Shown: positions 36,451-46,081 of the stretch, one piece after another
Position numbering within the stretch: position 1 is the stretch's first letter
How the letters are laid out: each line of letters opens with the position of its first letter
Origin: Gamsiella multidivaricata
Lineage: Eukaryota; Mortierellomycota; Mortierellomycetes; Mortierellales; Mortierellaceae
Assembly (NCBI RefSeq): GCF_025024155.1
Contig: NW_026251731.1
Location: 124,001 to 188,000, forward strand
DNA length: 64,000 nt
Direction: 5' to 3'
Program-made: the position numbers and the translations under genes
Notes under the pieces: generated by a model
The model's database searches: none
The model's input: only the letters and a program-made list of their open reading frames with translations
What the model was told of the DNA's origin: nothing

Positions 36451-38049
36451 ATGAAGAGGATAGTCGCAACGACCTTGACAGCTGCCTGGAGAAGGATTAC
36501 GTCTAAGCCATATTCGACCCTATCAGGTTTCACACCAGTCGCAACCGCTCACGGTTGCTACTATTCGCCAAAAACAATTGTCAGGACAGGAATAGCAGCC
36601 GGTTCAGGTACCTTATCCAGCATGGCCCGAGGCACATCCGACAGTCCAAAGGAACAAGCGAGCGAAGTGTACATGGCCTTTGAAGACTCTGATTCCGAGT
36701 CTGATATCGAAATCGATCTTGTCACCAAGCCAGCCAAAAAAGTCCAGCCCAAGGTCCCGAAGCATTTTCGAAAGAGCAACGCCCAGGTCTACGACAACAT
36801 CTCGGTCTATGCCCCACCGGACTCGAACCTGATCTTCCGCTGTTCACAAAAGCGTGCTAACTGGTACCTGAGCCGCGATCTCGCGCGTTCGCTCTCACCG
36901 ACCTCCATCCACCTCAACTTTGCACCGGCAGGACAAGGACGCGTTAATGATCCGTATCATCTGGAAGAGCGGGAGAACAAGTGCGTTATCTGTGGAGAGG
37001 AGACGGCCCAGGTGGGTGCGACGATGCTACATGTCGTACCGGAGCAGTACCGGAAATGGTTCCCGATCAGACTGAAGAGCCATTCCAGTCACGATATCGT
37101 TGTGGCATGTCCAGAGTGCAATGCGCACTGGGATCGGGAGGCTGCTATTGTCAGGAAGAAGATTGTGAAGCTGTACAATATACCTCTGGAGGGAATTGGA
37201 TGGATAAAGGATCACGACGCTGGAGTGGCAAAACGGTCTGCAGGCGCCGTCATCACCGATTGGAACCGGCAATGGAATGAATACCGCGAACAGCAATCGA
37301 TGGCGGCAGATGTCAAAAATATATCGATACCGACTCAGGAGGCGATCGAGGAAAGCACACAGACAGAGTCGTCGGCCACTCAACTAGCGGATCTCGACAC
37401 GAAACCGAAAAGGAAAATGAAAGCCAAGAAGCAGAATGTGATACCACCGGATCGACTCAAGGTTTTGGAAAAGAGTGTCTACGACTGGTGGATCAGCACC
37501 CAAAAGGAAGTATTTCACAACACGAGGGAGTCACCAGCGCTGAAAAGGGACTTGACAACCGATGATGATGAAGGCAGCAGGAAAAAAATAAAGCCAGAGG
37601 TCGACACGGGGATGGATGCAAGTCCTGGGACGACAATACCGGTAACACCTCCCAGGACAGAAGCATCAAACTCAGAAACACCCAAGAAATCCAAGGACGC
37701 ATCATCATCTATAGATGTCCCAATGCCTCCACCAGGACATTCAACGCAACTGGACAGGACGATGCTGGAGGCGGCATTATCTGCTCAAGCAAGTTACAGA
37801 GGACCGGACTACATGGAGCATGGCCAATTGGTTGTAGCACGGATAATGGCGTCCTCTCTCGAATATTACGATGATGCGGACGAATCTCAAGGAACGATCC
37901 AGGCATGGAAGGACGCGGTCCCATTGGTCCCAGCTCCTGAGGGCTGGAGGAATGTGGGCGAGTTTATTCGGACATGGAGATGGGAGTTCTTGCAGAGGAT
38001 TCAGCCCAAACATCTCAGCGCAGAGTGGAAAGTAGAGAATCCTGTTTGA
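36451..38049 (+). CDS. Protein with EXD2-type C-terminal HNH-like zinc module, without the exonuclease domain
   Basis: Single-exon gene, 532 residues. The N-terminus MKRIVATTLTAAWRRITSK is Arg/Thr/Ser-rich and fits a mitochondrial presequence. Residues about 110-240 resemble the C-terminal module of EXD2: NLIFRCSQKRANWYLSR, then CVICGEE (C178, C181), HVVPEQYRKWFP, KSHSSHDIVVACPECN (C220, C223). The paired CXXC motifs with intervening His fit an HNH-like zinc fold. The DEDD 3'-5' exonuclease domain that precedes this module in EXD2 is absent, and upstream sequence does not supply it. Residues 290-440 are charged and low complexity. A C-terminal segment with EYYDDADESQGTIQAW is of unknown role. 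Nuclease activity is inferred from fold only. Confidence 0.8.
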   Translation: MKRIVATTLTAAWRRITSKPYSTLSGFTPVATAHGCYYSPKTIVRTGIAAGSGTLSSMARGTSDSPKEQASEVYMAFEDSDSESDIEIDLVTKPAKKVQPKVPKHFRKSNAQVYDNISVYAPPDSNLIFRCSQKRANWYLSRDLARSLSPTSIHLNFAPAGQGRVNDPYHLEERENKCVICGEETAQVGATMLHVVPEQYRKWFPIRLKSHSSHDIVVACPECNAHWDREAAIVRKKIVKLYNIPLEGIGWIKDHDAGVAKRSAGAVITDWNRQWNEYREQQSMAADVKNISIPTQEAIEESTQTESSATQLADLDTKPKRKMKAKKQNVIPPDRLKVLEKSVYDWWISTQKEVFHNTRESPALKRDLTTDDDEGSRKKIKPEVDTGMDASPGTTIPVTPPRTEASNSETPKKSKDASSSIDVPMPPPGHSTQLDRTMLEAALSAQASYRGPDYMEHGQLVVARIMASSLEYYDDADESQGTIQAWKDAVPLVPAPEGWRNVGEFIRTWRWEFLQRIQPKHLSAEWKVENPV

Positions 38050-38756
38050 AAAAAATGAAAAGGAAAAAGTAAAGCAATAACTAACTACCAGTGTTTCGTC
38101 TTTGCTACCATAAATCAAAGCTTAACGACATACCAACAACGAGTTCTCTGTGTGCGCATGTCGTGACGGATCAAGTCTAAAGAGTACTATTTTTTTTTCT
38201 TTCTTTTTAAAGGACGAACATAATCCCTGGTGCTGAGAAGCCTTCAGCGTCAGAACCGGTGGTTAAGGAAAAAAAAAAAAAAAAAGGCGTTTGGTGTGAA
38301 AGCCGCATTAAAGAAGCTTTCATCATGGAACAATGGTGCGTGTGAAAACAAAGGACATGGCTGAATATTTGAAGGCCTTCAGACACAGGTTGCTACGCAG
38401 CAAATGCAGATGGAGAAAGGGGTTTTGATGTGCACCTGGCTCAGTTTGACTTGGACAATTAGTGCTGGGCTTGGCCAATTAGTTTTTGGAGCCACACCAT
38501 GTCGATTTAGTGGCAGTAAACAGCATCTTTTTTCATGCGGAGCAAATTATTTCTGTTGGTATTTATTGATAAAAGAAAATCATCACGTTCGTGCACGCAA
38601 GGACAATGACTATGAAAATTAACGGGTGGTGGAGAGGACAGAAAAGTCGGAAAGTGGAGAGGAAAAGGAAAAGGGGGTGGGGCGGGGTGGGGTGGGTGTA
38701 TCCATAAAGTAGAGAAGAATGTCATAAAAAATGGCGCTTTACATCACCAGCCGCTC
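38050..38756. other. Convergent 3' region
   Basis: About 700 bp between two convergent genes, holding their 3' ends. AT-rich with a poly(A) run near 38270-38285 and a GGGGTGGGGCGGGGTGGGGT-like G-rich stretch near 38675-38695. No gene seen. Confidence 0.6.
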
Positions 38757-40550
38757 TCAGAATGGCGAAGCAGGGCTTCCAAACAGCTTCTCCGAGTGTC
38801 GATGCACAGCTTCAATGCTATCCAAGAACCCACGGATGTTGTCAAAGTACTCTTCGCTCACCACCGCCGAGTTCAAGATCCGGCTCGACAGCTCGTTCAA
38901 GTGTTCGGTCGATTCCTGAATCATCGATGCTGCAGTTATCGCCGTCGAAGCACCCTTCCATGGACTCACAACTTCCTCGCCCGGGAAGAGACCATCTGCG
39001 GAGAGCGCAGGTGCAACAACAGCAGAGGCCGTCATCTCCATCATCGCATCAATGTCCTGCTCCTGTGGGACCTCCTGTGCCTCCTGCTCGGCCTCGGCCT
39101 CAGTCTCGATATCCTCGGCTTCGTCAGCAGTATCGGCGACGGGAACGACGCCCTCCCATGGACTCTCCTGCTCCGGTAAGTCCTCAAGCGTCGCAAAACT
39201 TGATACACTCGAATTCCGTTCCGAATCCGTATACATCATCATCGAGCTCTGCAAACTGCTGCACTCATCCCAGGTCTCATTGTCGGACAACGACGGCGCA
39301 TAGTAATCATTCACAGACGCCTGTGGAAAGTACTGTTCACGGGCCATAGTTTCATCTACATACACCTCCTCCAGGTCAAAGTGCGGGCTCTTGGGGTCAA
39401 TTCCAAGCTGCTTCAGGAACTGTGCCATATCAAACAAGGTCGTCCCGACGAAATAAACTCGAAGCTCATATCCTTCCAACGTAATCTCGCGTGCTTCGGG
39501 GCACTGGACCAGTTTCTGGAGGATGGCCGAAACTTCGAGGAAGTGTTGGTATTGGGCGTTGGTGATCTCGAGCAGGTTCTCGATAAACCCTCCGTTGAGC
39601 TCCTTGGGCGCCCGCAGGGAATCCGTATGCAGAGCCGAGACCATCGTATCCAGATGCCAGAGCGGCGAGGCATCGAGTAAGAAGGACATCTCGACATTTG
39701 TCGGGCAGGACTCGGAGCAGTTCAGCTTGGGAAGTTCCTGGATTGCTTCGACAGACTTGCCGGCAACCTTGGCGAGCGAGATGGCGGTGGCAGTTGTGAT
39801 AGGCACATTGGCGGCACCGGAAACCGACAGGATCTGGTGCTGCTGCTCAACAAGGGTGGCACGGTTCAGGAACGCACGGATGGTCGAGCTCGAGAGACGG
39901 CTCTCAGTCGTACGCTTCTTGATCTCGCCGCTTCGGTTCTTGTTTCGGTCCTGTCTCTTCTTGGTGCGGAGTCGGTACTGTTGATGGTGATCCTTCTCCG
40001 AAAGTTTTTGGGAATTTGCAGGCAACGAACCCAAAGGCTTGGCATACATCTGCGCCATCATCTTGACGGGACCGTTCAGTGCCGGTTGGAAGGCTGTGGC
40101 TCCAGAACTGAACCCGCGGGTAGAGAAGACGCCCATGTTCTTGGCGAAACCATGTGGGACCGCGAACCTGAGGGGTTGATGATGGATCATCCTCTGGGAT
40201 CCCTTCGAGAGGAGCGAAGCAATCTGGGGACGACCTGCAGAGCGACAGGCATAATCGACGGCTGCGACACGAACGGGTTCGGGGACAAAGAGGTTGCGTG
40301 CGAACGAATTGAACTCTCGGTTGAGGTGTGCCAAGAGCACGGGGCCATCCTTATGGGATGGGTAAGGGACCTTGACCTGGAATTGGCCAAAGGCTGGGAG
40401 CGGCTTCGAGAAGGGGACGGAGGGGGCATGGAGGTGGTGGGGTGGGGCCGGTGGTGGAGCGGTGTTTGCTGTCGGAAACGCCCTGATGTGGGCGAGTCGA
40501 GCGTTAAACTGGACCACCAGCCGCCGCAGCGGGTCTAGGGCCTTGCTCAT
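38757..40550 (-). CDS. Conserved-looking fungal protein of unknown function
   Basis: Single open frame of 597 residues with ATG at 40550. I do not recognise the family with certainty. The N-terminal 150 residues are Pro/Ala/Arg-rich with few acidic residues, as in organelle-targeted proteins. The middle has LKLRT-like basic repeats (RLRTKKRQDRNKNRSGEIKK) and a compact region 255-395 with LEGYELRVYFVGTTLFDMAQ followed by FLKQLGIDPKSPHFDLEEVY. The C-terminal third is acidic (EDIETEAEAEQEAQEVPQEQ) and ends with a helical segment. Codon use and length of the frame support a real gene. Spliced extensions at either end cannot be excluded. Confidence 0.8.
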   Translation of the reverse strand: MSKALDPLRRLVVQFNARLAHIRAFPTANTAPPPAPPHHLHAPSVPFSKPLPAFGQFQVKVPYPSHKDGPVLLAHLNREFNSFARNLFVPEPVRVAAVDYACRSAGRPQIASLLSKGSQRMIHHQPLRFAVPHGFAKNMGVFSTRGFSSGATAFQPALNGPVKMMAQMYAKPLGSLPANSQKLSEKDHHQQYRLRTKKRQDRNKNRSGEIKKRTTESRLSSSTIRAFLNRATLVEQQHQILSVSGAANVPITTATAISLAKVAGKSVEAIQELPKLNCSESCPTNVEMSFLLDASPLWHLDTMVSALHTDSLRAPKELNGGFIENLLEITNAQYQHFLEVSAILQKLVQCPEAREITLEGYELRVYFVGTTLFDMAQFLKQLGIDPKSPHFDLEEVYVDETMAREQYFPQASVNDYYAPSLSDNETWDECSSLQSSMMMYTDSERNSSVSSFATLEDLPEQESPWEGVVPVADTADEAEDIETEAEAEQEAQEVPQEQDIDAMMEMTASAVVAPALSADGLFPGEEVVSPWKGASTAITAASMIQESTEHLNELSSRILNSAVVSEEYFDNIRGFLDSIEAVHRHSEKLFGSPASPF

Positions 40551-41725
40551 CAGATAGTGCTGGTGTGTGGTGGATCAGTAATCGATGAGAGTGAGGAAGG
40601 GGCTGGCTGGGGATGGATGGATGGAATGTGGAGTGGAGAGGAATGAAGAACCAAAAGGCGCGGGTGAGACCGAGACTAATAAAAGCGTGCAGCACCCCGC
40701 CAGTCACGCACCAGTCGAAAAAGGGAATTTTCAGAAGGTTGGCGCGGGGCGAAGCAAGTTCCTTTTTTCGACCGAGCATCGCCCATCCACCCAGCCTATT
40801 TGCATAAGCAAACATCCTTCTTTGTCGCATGTGGTTAAAGAAATGCAACCGGACGCATCTGCGGACAAAACATCTTTATTTTTCCTAAATTCAAGGGTGT
40901 CGACAATCGCTACGGAAACTGACTGAATCCTGCTAAAGCCTCGCGGAATATGGTCCATGCTCCAAGGTTCACAAAGAAAGAATAAAAATACGAAAGCACA
41001 GTAAAAAAAGAAAAAAAAAAAGGCATTGATAATTGACGAAAAGTGCCTTGCCGACAAGTAAAATCGTTGCTTTCATATCCTTGAGTGGTCACCAAGGATA
41101 AGAAGACTGACAATCAATTTAAAAAAAAAAAAAAAAAAAAAAAGTGTCGGCAACCATTCGGTATCAGATTGTAACCATGAGCATCGCGACAAAAAAGTAA
41201 GTAGAAGATACTCAAAGAATGTAAAATAGAAAAAAAAAAATGATATGCAGTATTGCTTCAACAAATAGCGCATTGTTTCCCATCGCAGGCATTATCCTTA
41301 TCTGGTAGTTAGGGTATAATCTCAGCTCAGGTGAATCTTTTTCAAGTGAAAAACAACACCTGGGCACCCCTTACGCTATTCGTGAGTCCAACATACAGTA
41401 ACTCCAAGAAAAAAAAATGAGACGAATTAAAAAATAACAAGGCCATCATGGAGGCATAAACATATCTCCAAGAGCATAAGAAAAAATTAAAAGGATAAAA
41501 AAGAAGTAGTACTCGACTGAAGAATAACGGCGATAGAAATAAGCAAAGAAAAAAACAAAGACAAGAGAAACAAAAGAAAGTCTTCAAGTCGAGTTTACCT
41601 GGCCAAAGGTCCCATAGTTGCTCCCACTGGATCCAGCAGAGGCATGATTGGGCTGAGGGTCGGCACGTCCAGGTTTGAATCTCACTGCTTTTTTCATCTT
41701 TCCCTGTCGCCGATGCACTGGCCGC
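40551..41725. other. Intergenic with several A-rich tracts
   Basis: Upstream region of the unknown 597-residue gene and 3' flank of the symporter gene. It contains A-rich runs, including 23 consecutive A at 41121-41143. No supported gene. Confidence 0.6.
41121..41143. repeat. Poly(A) tract
   Basis: 23 consecutive A in an intergenic region. Confidence 0.9.
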
Positions 41726-43440
41726 TTACTTGACCGGGGCAGGGGTGGCCTCAAGAAATACCTCCTGCTTGCCATCGACAGTCGCAGGCTTATCGGCACC
41801 GTATTCGACATCACCAGACGAGCCGATGCTAGCATTCTCCGTATGCCCCGCATGATCCTGGGGCACGACCCTCAGTGGGACCGGGTAAGCAAAGCCGCAG
41901 GCCTTGCGGATAACGCCCTCGATCGCAGCAGCAATAAAGACTCCGATGGCCGAGAAAACCAGGGGAAGAACAAAGGAGGGCCAATCGTAAGCTTCGATAA
42001 AGATATAGTGCATGCCGTCCGCGATGTTGCCCAGCTTCAGGAAGCCAAAGACAACGAGCGAGAAGAATCCAGTAATCATTCCGAAAACCATGGACCAGCC
42101 CGTAACATAGCCCTCAAGACTGTCGACCAATCCGAGCAACAGTGGCACAGCGCAGATGGTGCAGACCAGGTTGCCAATCAAGAACAGGATGATGACATTG
42201 TAGCCCTTGAGCGAAACAAAGACGATAGGGACGTTGATCAAGAAGACGAGGACACGGGGGTACCAGACGCTCTTTCCACGGAAGAAACGTGAGGCCAGGG
42301 TGTCGACAATACCATTCTGGATCGAATCGACACAGCCCTCGTTCATGGTGACGGTTGAGAGGGCGGCGAAAATGGTGATCCATGCAGGAGCAGTGGCCTG
42401 TCCAGCGCCGAGGAGGTCAAAGAAGGCAGTCGAACCATCGTCTGAAGACGAGGGGAAGCCAGCCCAAATGGCGAGGAATCCACCGAACCCATACAGAAAG
42501 CAGACGATCATCAAACCCAGGGCACCCCAGATAGATCCACGCCTCAAAGCCCTCTCATCAGCGGATGCCCAGATACGCTGCCAGGGAGCCTCTGAAAACA
42601 TGGTGGCGCAGGTCATGGAGATTGGCATGGCGCCGACAGCAGCCCAGCCCCAGTAGTTGGGACCGAGTAACTCGGGCAGGGGAGTGGGCAGGCTCTCGGG
42701 ACGGTAGGTGACAGCGACGTAGATGGCCATGACGGCCAGCAAGGCGATTCCAAAGACACCCTGGGCAACGTCGGTCAAGATACTGACGTAGAGACCTCCG
42801 GCGGCGGTGTAGATCGAGGTGACGATGGCGACACAGAGGATGATGGGCAGACGGGAGCCGCCGATGACGAATTCCATGAGGTTTCCGATCGAGGTGTACT
42901 CGGCGCAGAGGGCGATAGACATGTTGAAAAGCATGACGAGGGTGACGATAATGGTGGGAACGGTTCCGAAGCGCCATTGGACGAAATCGCCGAGCGAGAG
43001 GACGTCGGGGTACTTGCGGTGGAGGATGGCGCCTACGCGGGCGACGATGATGATGGGAAGACCACAGGAGACAGCATAGGCAACCAGGCCGACGATTCCT
43101 GCCGAGACCACATAAGCAGGCATCGAGAAGATGACCCTGGAAGCGCGTCATATAAGCACAAGCCCCGGTTAGTGTTCAGTTCTTCCACGGGCACGGGGGC
43201 GGAATGCTGTCATTCGTATCTGTTTCAAGCGAACATCCTGAGGACTCACCAAGCACCGACACCCTGGGCATAGAAGGACCAGGCGATGGTTCGCAGGGGG
43301 ATGGAGTGGCGGGCGGTCAAGAAGAACTCGGTATCATCGGCCTTGATGCGCTGGCGGCGACGGGCAAGGAAGAGGGCACCGAGACCGAAAAGGACGATGG
43401 TCGCCACCGACAGTCCGTAAGCGACTGAGACGAGAGACAT
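41726..43440 (-). CDS. SSS-family solute/sodium symporter (DUR3/PutP-like)
   Basis: Polytopic plasma-membrane co-transporter. Two exons, 43250-43440 and 41726-43136; 1602 nt, 533 residues. The junction GVGAW|VIFSMPAY is in phase. The first helix (SVAYGLSVATIVLFGLGALF) is followed by the family-typical loop DDTEFFLTARHSIPLRTIAW. Other family marks: SLGDFVQWRFG, TAAGGLYVSILTDVAQG, an aromatic YWGWAA loop, FSEAPWQRIWASADERALRR and NEGCVDSIQNGIVDTL. About 13 hydrophobic segments are visible and the tail is hydrophilic. The closest characterised fungal relative is the urea/polyamine transporter DUR3, but the substrate (urea, proline, nucleobase or other) cannot be set from sequence. Confidence 0.9.
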
Positions 43441-43657
43441 TCCGATTGTGGAGAGAGGGATGAGTAGAATGAATCGCTCGAATGAGGAGGTGAGGAGGGG
43501 ATGGTGGAGGGGGAGGGGAAGAAAGAGAAGCGGCGGAGGACGCCCTGTGTTTATATGTTTTTTTGAGGGCCCCCTTAGAACCCAAACCGCAGGGGTCCGA
43601 CACCCAGCCAGATCCTTAGTCCCCAGCATCTTTTGTTTTTCTTCTTCGGAGTGCTAA

Positions 43658-43680
43658 TTTTTTTTTTTTTTTTTTTTTTT
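43658..43680. repeat. Poly(T) tract
   Basis: 23 consecutive T about 220 bp upstream of the symporter start. Confidence 0.9.
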
Positions 43681-43933
43681 GGTTGCTGGTGAGCAAGAGC
43701 CATTTAGACTATGATGTCCATCTGCAGTCCCTTTTTCTTCACGTCCGCCTCTTTGTCTTCATTCCCTGACGTGTTAAGCCAAGTAGTCCGCAACTAGCTC
43801 CAGATGGCGTAGAAAGGGGATGTCTTCATCGGACAAAGTCACTAGCTGGCTGCCCTCTCTGTGACGATGCTCTCTCCACAAGACCAAGCGTGAACGTCCA
43901 CAGGAAAGGGCTTTACAAGTAAGGATGGAGTAC

Positions 43934-43960
43934 AGGACAGACAGGACAGACAGGACAGAC
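43934..43960. repeat. Tandem 9-bp repeat AGGACAGAC, three units
   Basis: Three perfect consecutive units followed by a partial fourth. Confidence 0.85.
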
Positions 43961-44705
43961 AGGTCGATCGTCCCAGTCCTGTGGGCAGAAACCGTACACA
44001 AAGATCCCATCCCATCGCGAACTACAGTTCATAGACCCCTCTAGATGCGCCTCTGTTTGTTTGTTTGTTCCTGTCGGAGATGCGAGATGGAGTTGGTTGT
44101 ACAAAGACACAACAGAAGGCGGCTGACATCAAAAAATGAAAAAGGACCGCTGCTTCCCCGCCCATGTGGCTGAAGGCGCTGCTGGTACCTCCTTAGTCTA
44201 GCCTGCGCCGGATCAAAGACATCGGCGTAGCACGAAGAAGATCTCTAGCTGGTGTAGCGATCGAGGAATGAGGAAGTAACCATACTAATTGCGGAGACTG
44301 ACAGCGCCAGAGAAAAAGGGGTCGCGATGTGGAGGAATGCGCTGGGGTAACATGGGCGAAGCATTCTGGCACGCGTGGACGTCCGCAAGCACGCCTTATT
44401 TGGACGTCGATTGCTCCTGGAAGCTCGGTGTCAATTGTCAATTACAACGCGTGGTATTCTCATTTCTATTGAACATATTGCTTATGGGCATAGTCGTGTA
44501 AGACAGAAAAGTGCCATTTGATATGATAAAAAAAAAAAAGAGGCCCGTAGATCGGCGGCATCACACTAATCCACGTCCATTATCGGCGAGTCTAGGTGGT
44601 ACCAATTGCCATTGAGTGCTTTGCTTGGAAATGGCTGTGGATGGCGAAGCAAATGATGAGGCAATCATCGACACAAAAAAAACACGAGACGTCTCAGTCA
44701 AGTCA

Positions 44706-45210
44706 TCAGTCATGCTTCCTGCATCTCTGTCTTGCACCTCCCGCTGCGACTAACAACGGCATATCATCTCCTTCGTCCTCTCTAGCAGCCAATTGCGCCT
44801 TATCTGCCCATTCTTCTCTCGATATAATCGCAGTTTCTTCATCCTCGCAGCGTGTTAGCCATCGTTCATAAGCTTCCGACGTCGGGTCTATAACGCTTGA
44901 CGCTTGCACTCTCTTCTTTCCTCCATATTCTGTCAACAGTCGCTCGTCTTCTTCGATCGCCAGCCCTTCTTCCTTTGATGCCAATATTTCCTGCTCGCCC
45001 TCCCACTCTGCCACCAGTCTTCCGCTCTCTTCACCATCCAGTTTCTCTGCCATCAACATCAACTCCTCTTGCTGTTCGTCATCCCATTTCCGTATCAATC
45101 GGTCATCCTCCTCCCACGCTTGATCCTCCGCATTTGATAACAGCTCTTCGTGTAGGTTGTATGCTGGCGCCAGGGGCTGTTGCTTCCTTTGATGGAAGAA
45201 GTCTTGAAGC
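44706..45210 (-). CDS. Possible Glu-rich small protein, 5' end unresolved
   Basis: A minus-strand frame stays open from about 45210 to the stop at 44706. It codes a highly charged chain with a repeated pattern of acidic clusters around Arg-Leu (EEDDRLIRKWDDEQQEEL, EEDERLLTEY, AYERWLTRCEDEE). The first part reads LQDFFHQRKQQPLAP. The frame is closed by a TAA just upstream, and neither an in-frame ATG nor a convincing acceptor is visible. It could be the last exon of a gene, or a fragment. No family recognised. Confidence 0.35.
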
Positions 45211-45857
45211 GTGCCATTAGCGACATGTTATCAAATGAAGAGTGTATTAGATAGTGTGCGGCGAATGCAGCGAACGAAATAAAACACCAAGTGTTTCTTA
45301 CCGCACATTCGGCCTCATGAAATGCGTTTCCACGCGAGGTCCAACAGGTGTACTTACTCGTGTGGATGCTCGAATTGCGTTCTCGTGTGGCTTTGTTGGA
45401 CCTTGTGGATATCTGGTTGATCGTGGATGAGGATATGAACGTAGTCTGAACTAAAAGGCGAGTAGAGAGATGGAGAAAACAAAGAAAAGCACGTTTTATA
45501 TTCTAGTCGCGCCAACAATGGGACCGAAATGCAGCAGTTTCATTAGGTAATAAAGCACTGTCTTTTATCTTGAGTACTGCGTACAAGGCTCTGGTCCCTG
45601 AGTGGAGAACGCCTTGCACCGCTGCAGGGATTGTGGTTTTGCTGTCCAATTCGTTATAGATGTCATTTCAACTTGTATTGAGTAAAAAGAACGAATAGTG
45701 GTGGGATGATGCAGAGAGCGATACTGCAAAAAGGATGGCAGTATGGGAACAATGAGCATTCGATCCGCATTTCCCTCATATCCCAGCCTCCATCGCCCAC
45801 CCATGGCTAGCTGTGTATTTCAGTGCGCATTTTGTGAGTGAAGAAGGAAGGGATCCA

Positions 45858-46081
45858 CAGCGGGTGTCCAGCAAAACCAACGAGACCATGCTACTCGGGA
45901 GGCCCAGTTGAGCAACCTCAAGGATGAGCCGCCGACACCTGAAGAATACAAGGCAGAAATTGACTCAGGATATCACTGGAGGAAATATATGTGGACGGGG
46001 TCGATCACTATGAAGAAATGTCTGGCCAAGAAGACCGTTACAGCGGTCATTCTCAGCATCGAGTATCGCTCGCTAGTGTAA
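45858..46081 (+). pseudogene. Fragment of an unidentified, probably transposon-derived coding sequence
   Basis: Plus-strand open stretch reading QNQRDHATREAQLSNLKDEP, then PTPEEYKAEIDSGYHWRKYM and onward to a TAA at 46079-46081. The first about 90 bp (45858-45946) recur inverted at 54211-54299 at roughly 90% identity. The frame runs across the left edge of the CRN duplication at 45966. No start codon or complete domain is present, so it is a remnant. Element family not recognised. Confidence 0.5.

Larger units (their letters stand above)
43441..45857. other. Intergenic, repeat-bearing, 2.4 kb
   Basis: Promoter side of the symporter, then accessory sequence leading to the CRN cassette. Contains a 23-T tract (43658-43680), a 9-bp tandem repeat (about 43934-43960) and one possible minus-strand coding stretch (listed separately). 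Nothing else recognised. Confidence 0.5.

Noticed and set aside
41584..41853. Minus-strand frame overlapping the 3' end of the symporter gene
   Set aside because: Different frame from the symporter, low-complexity tail, and no splice site would add it in phase; taken as 3' untranslated sequence.
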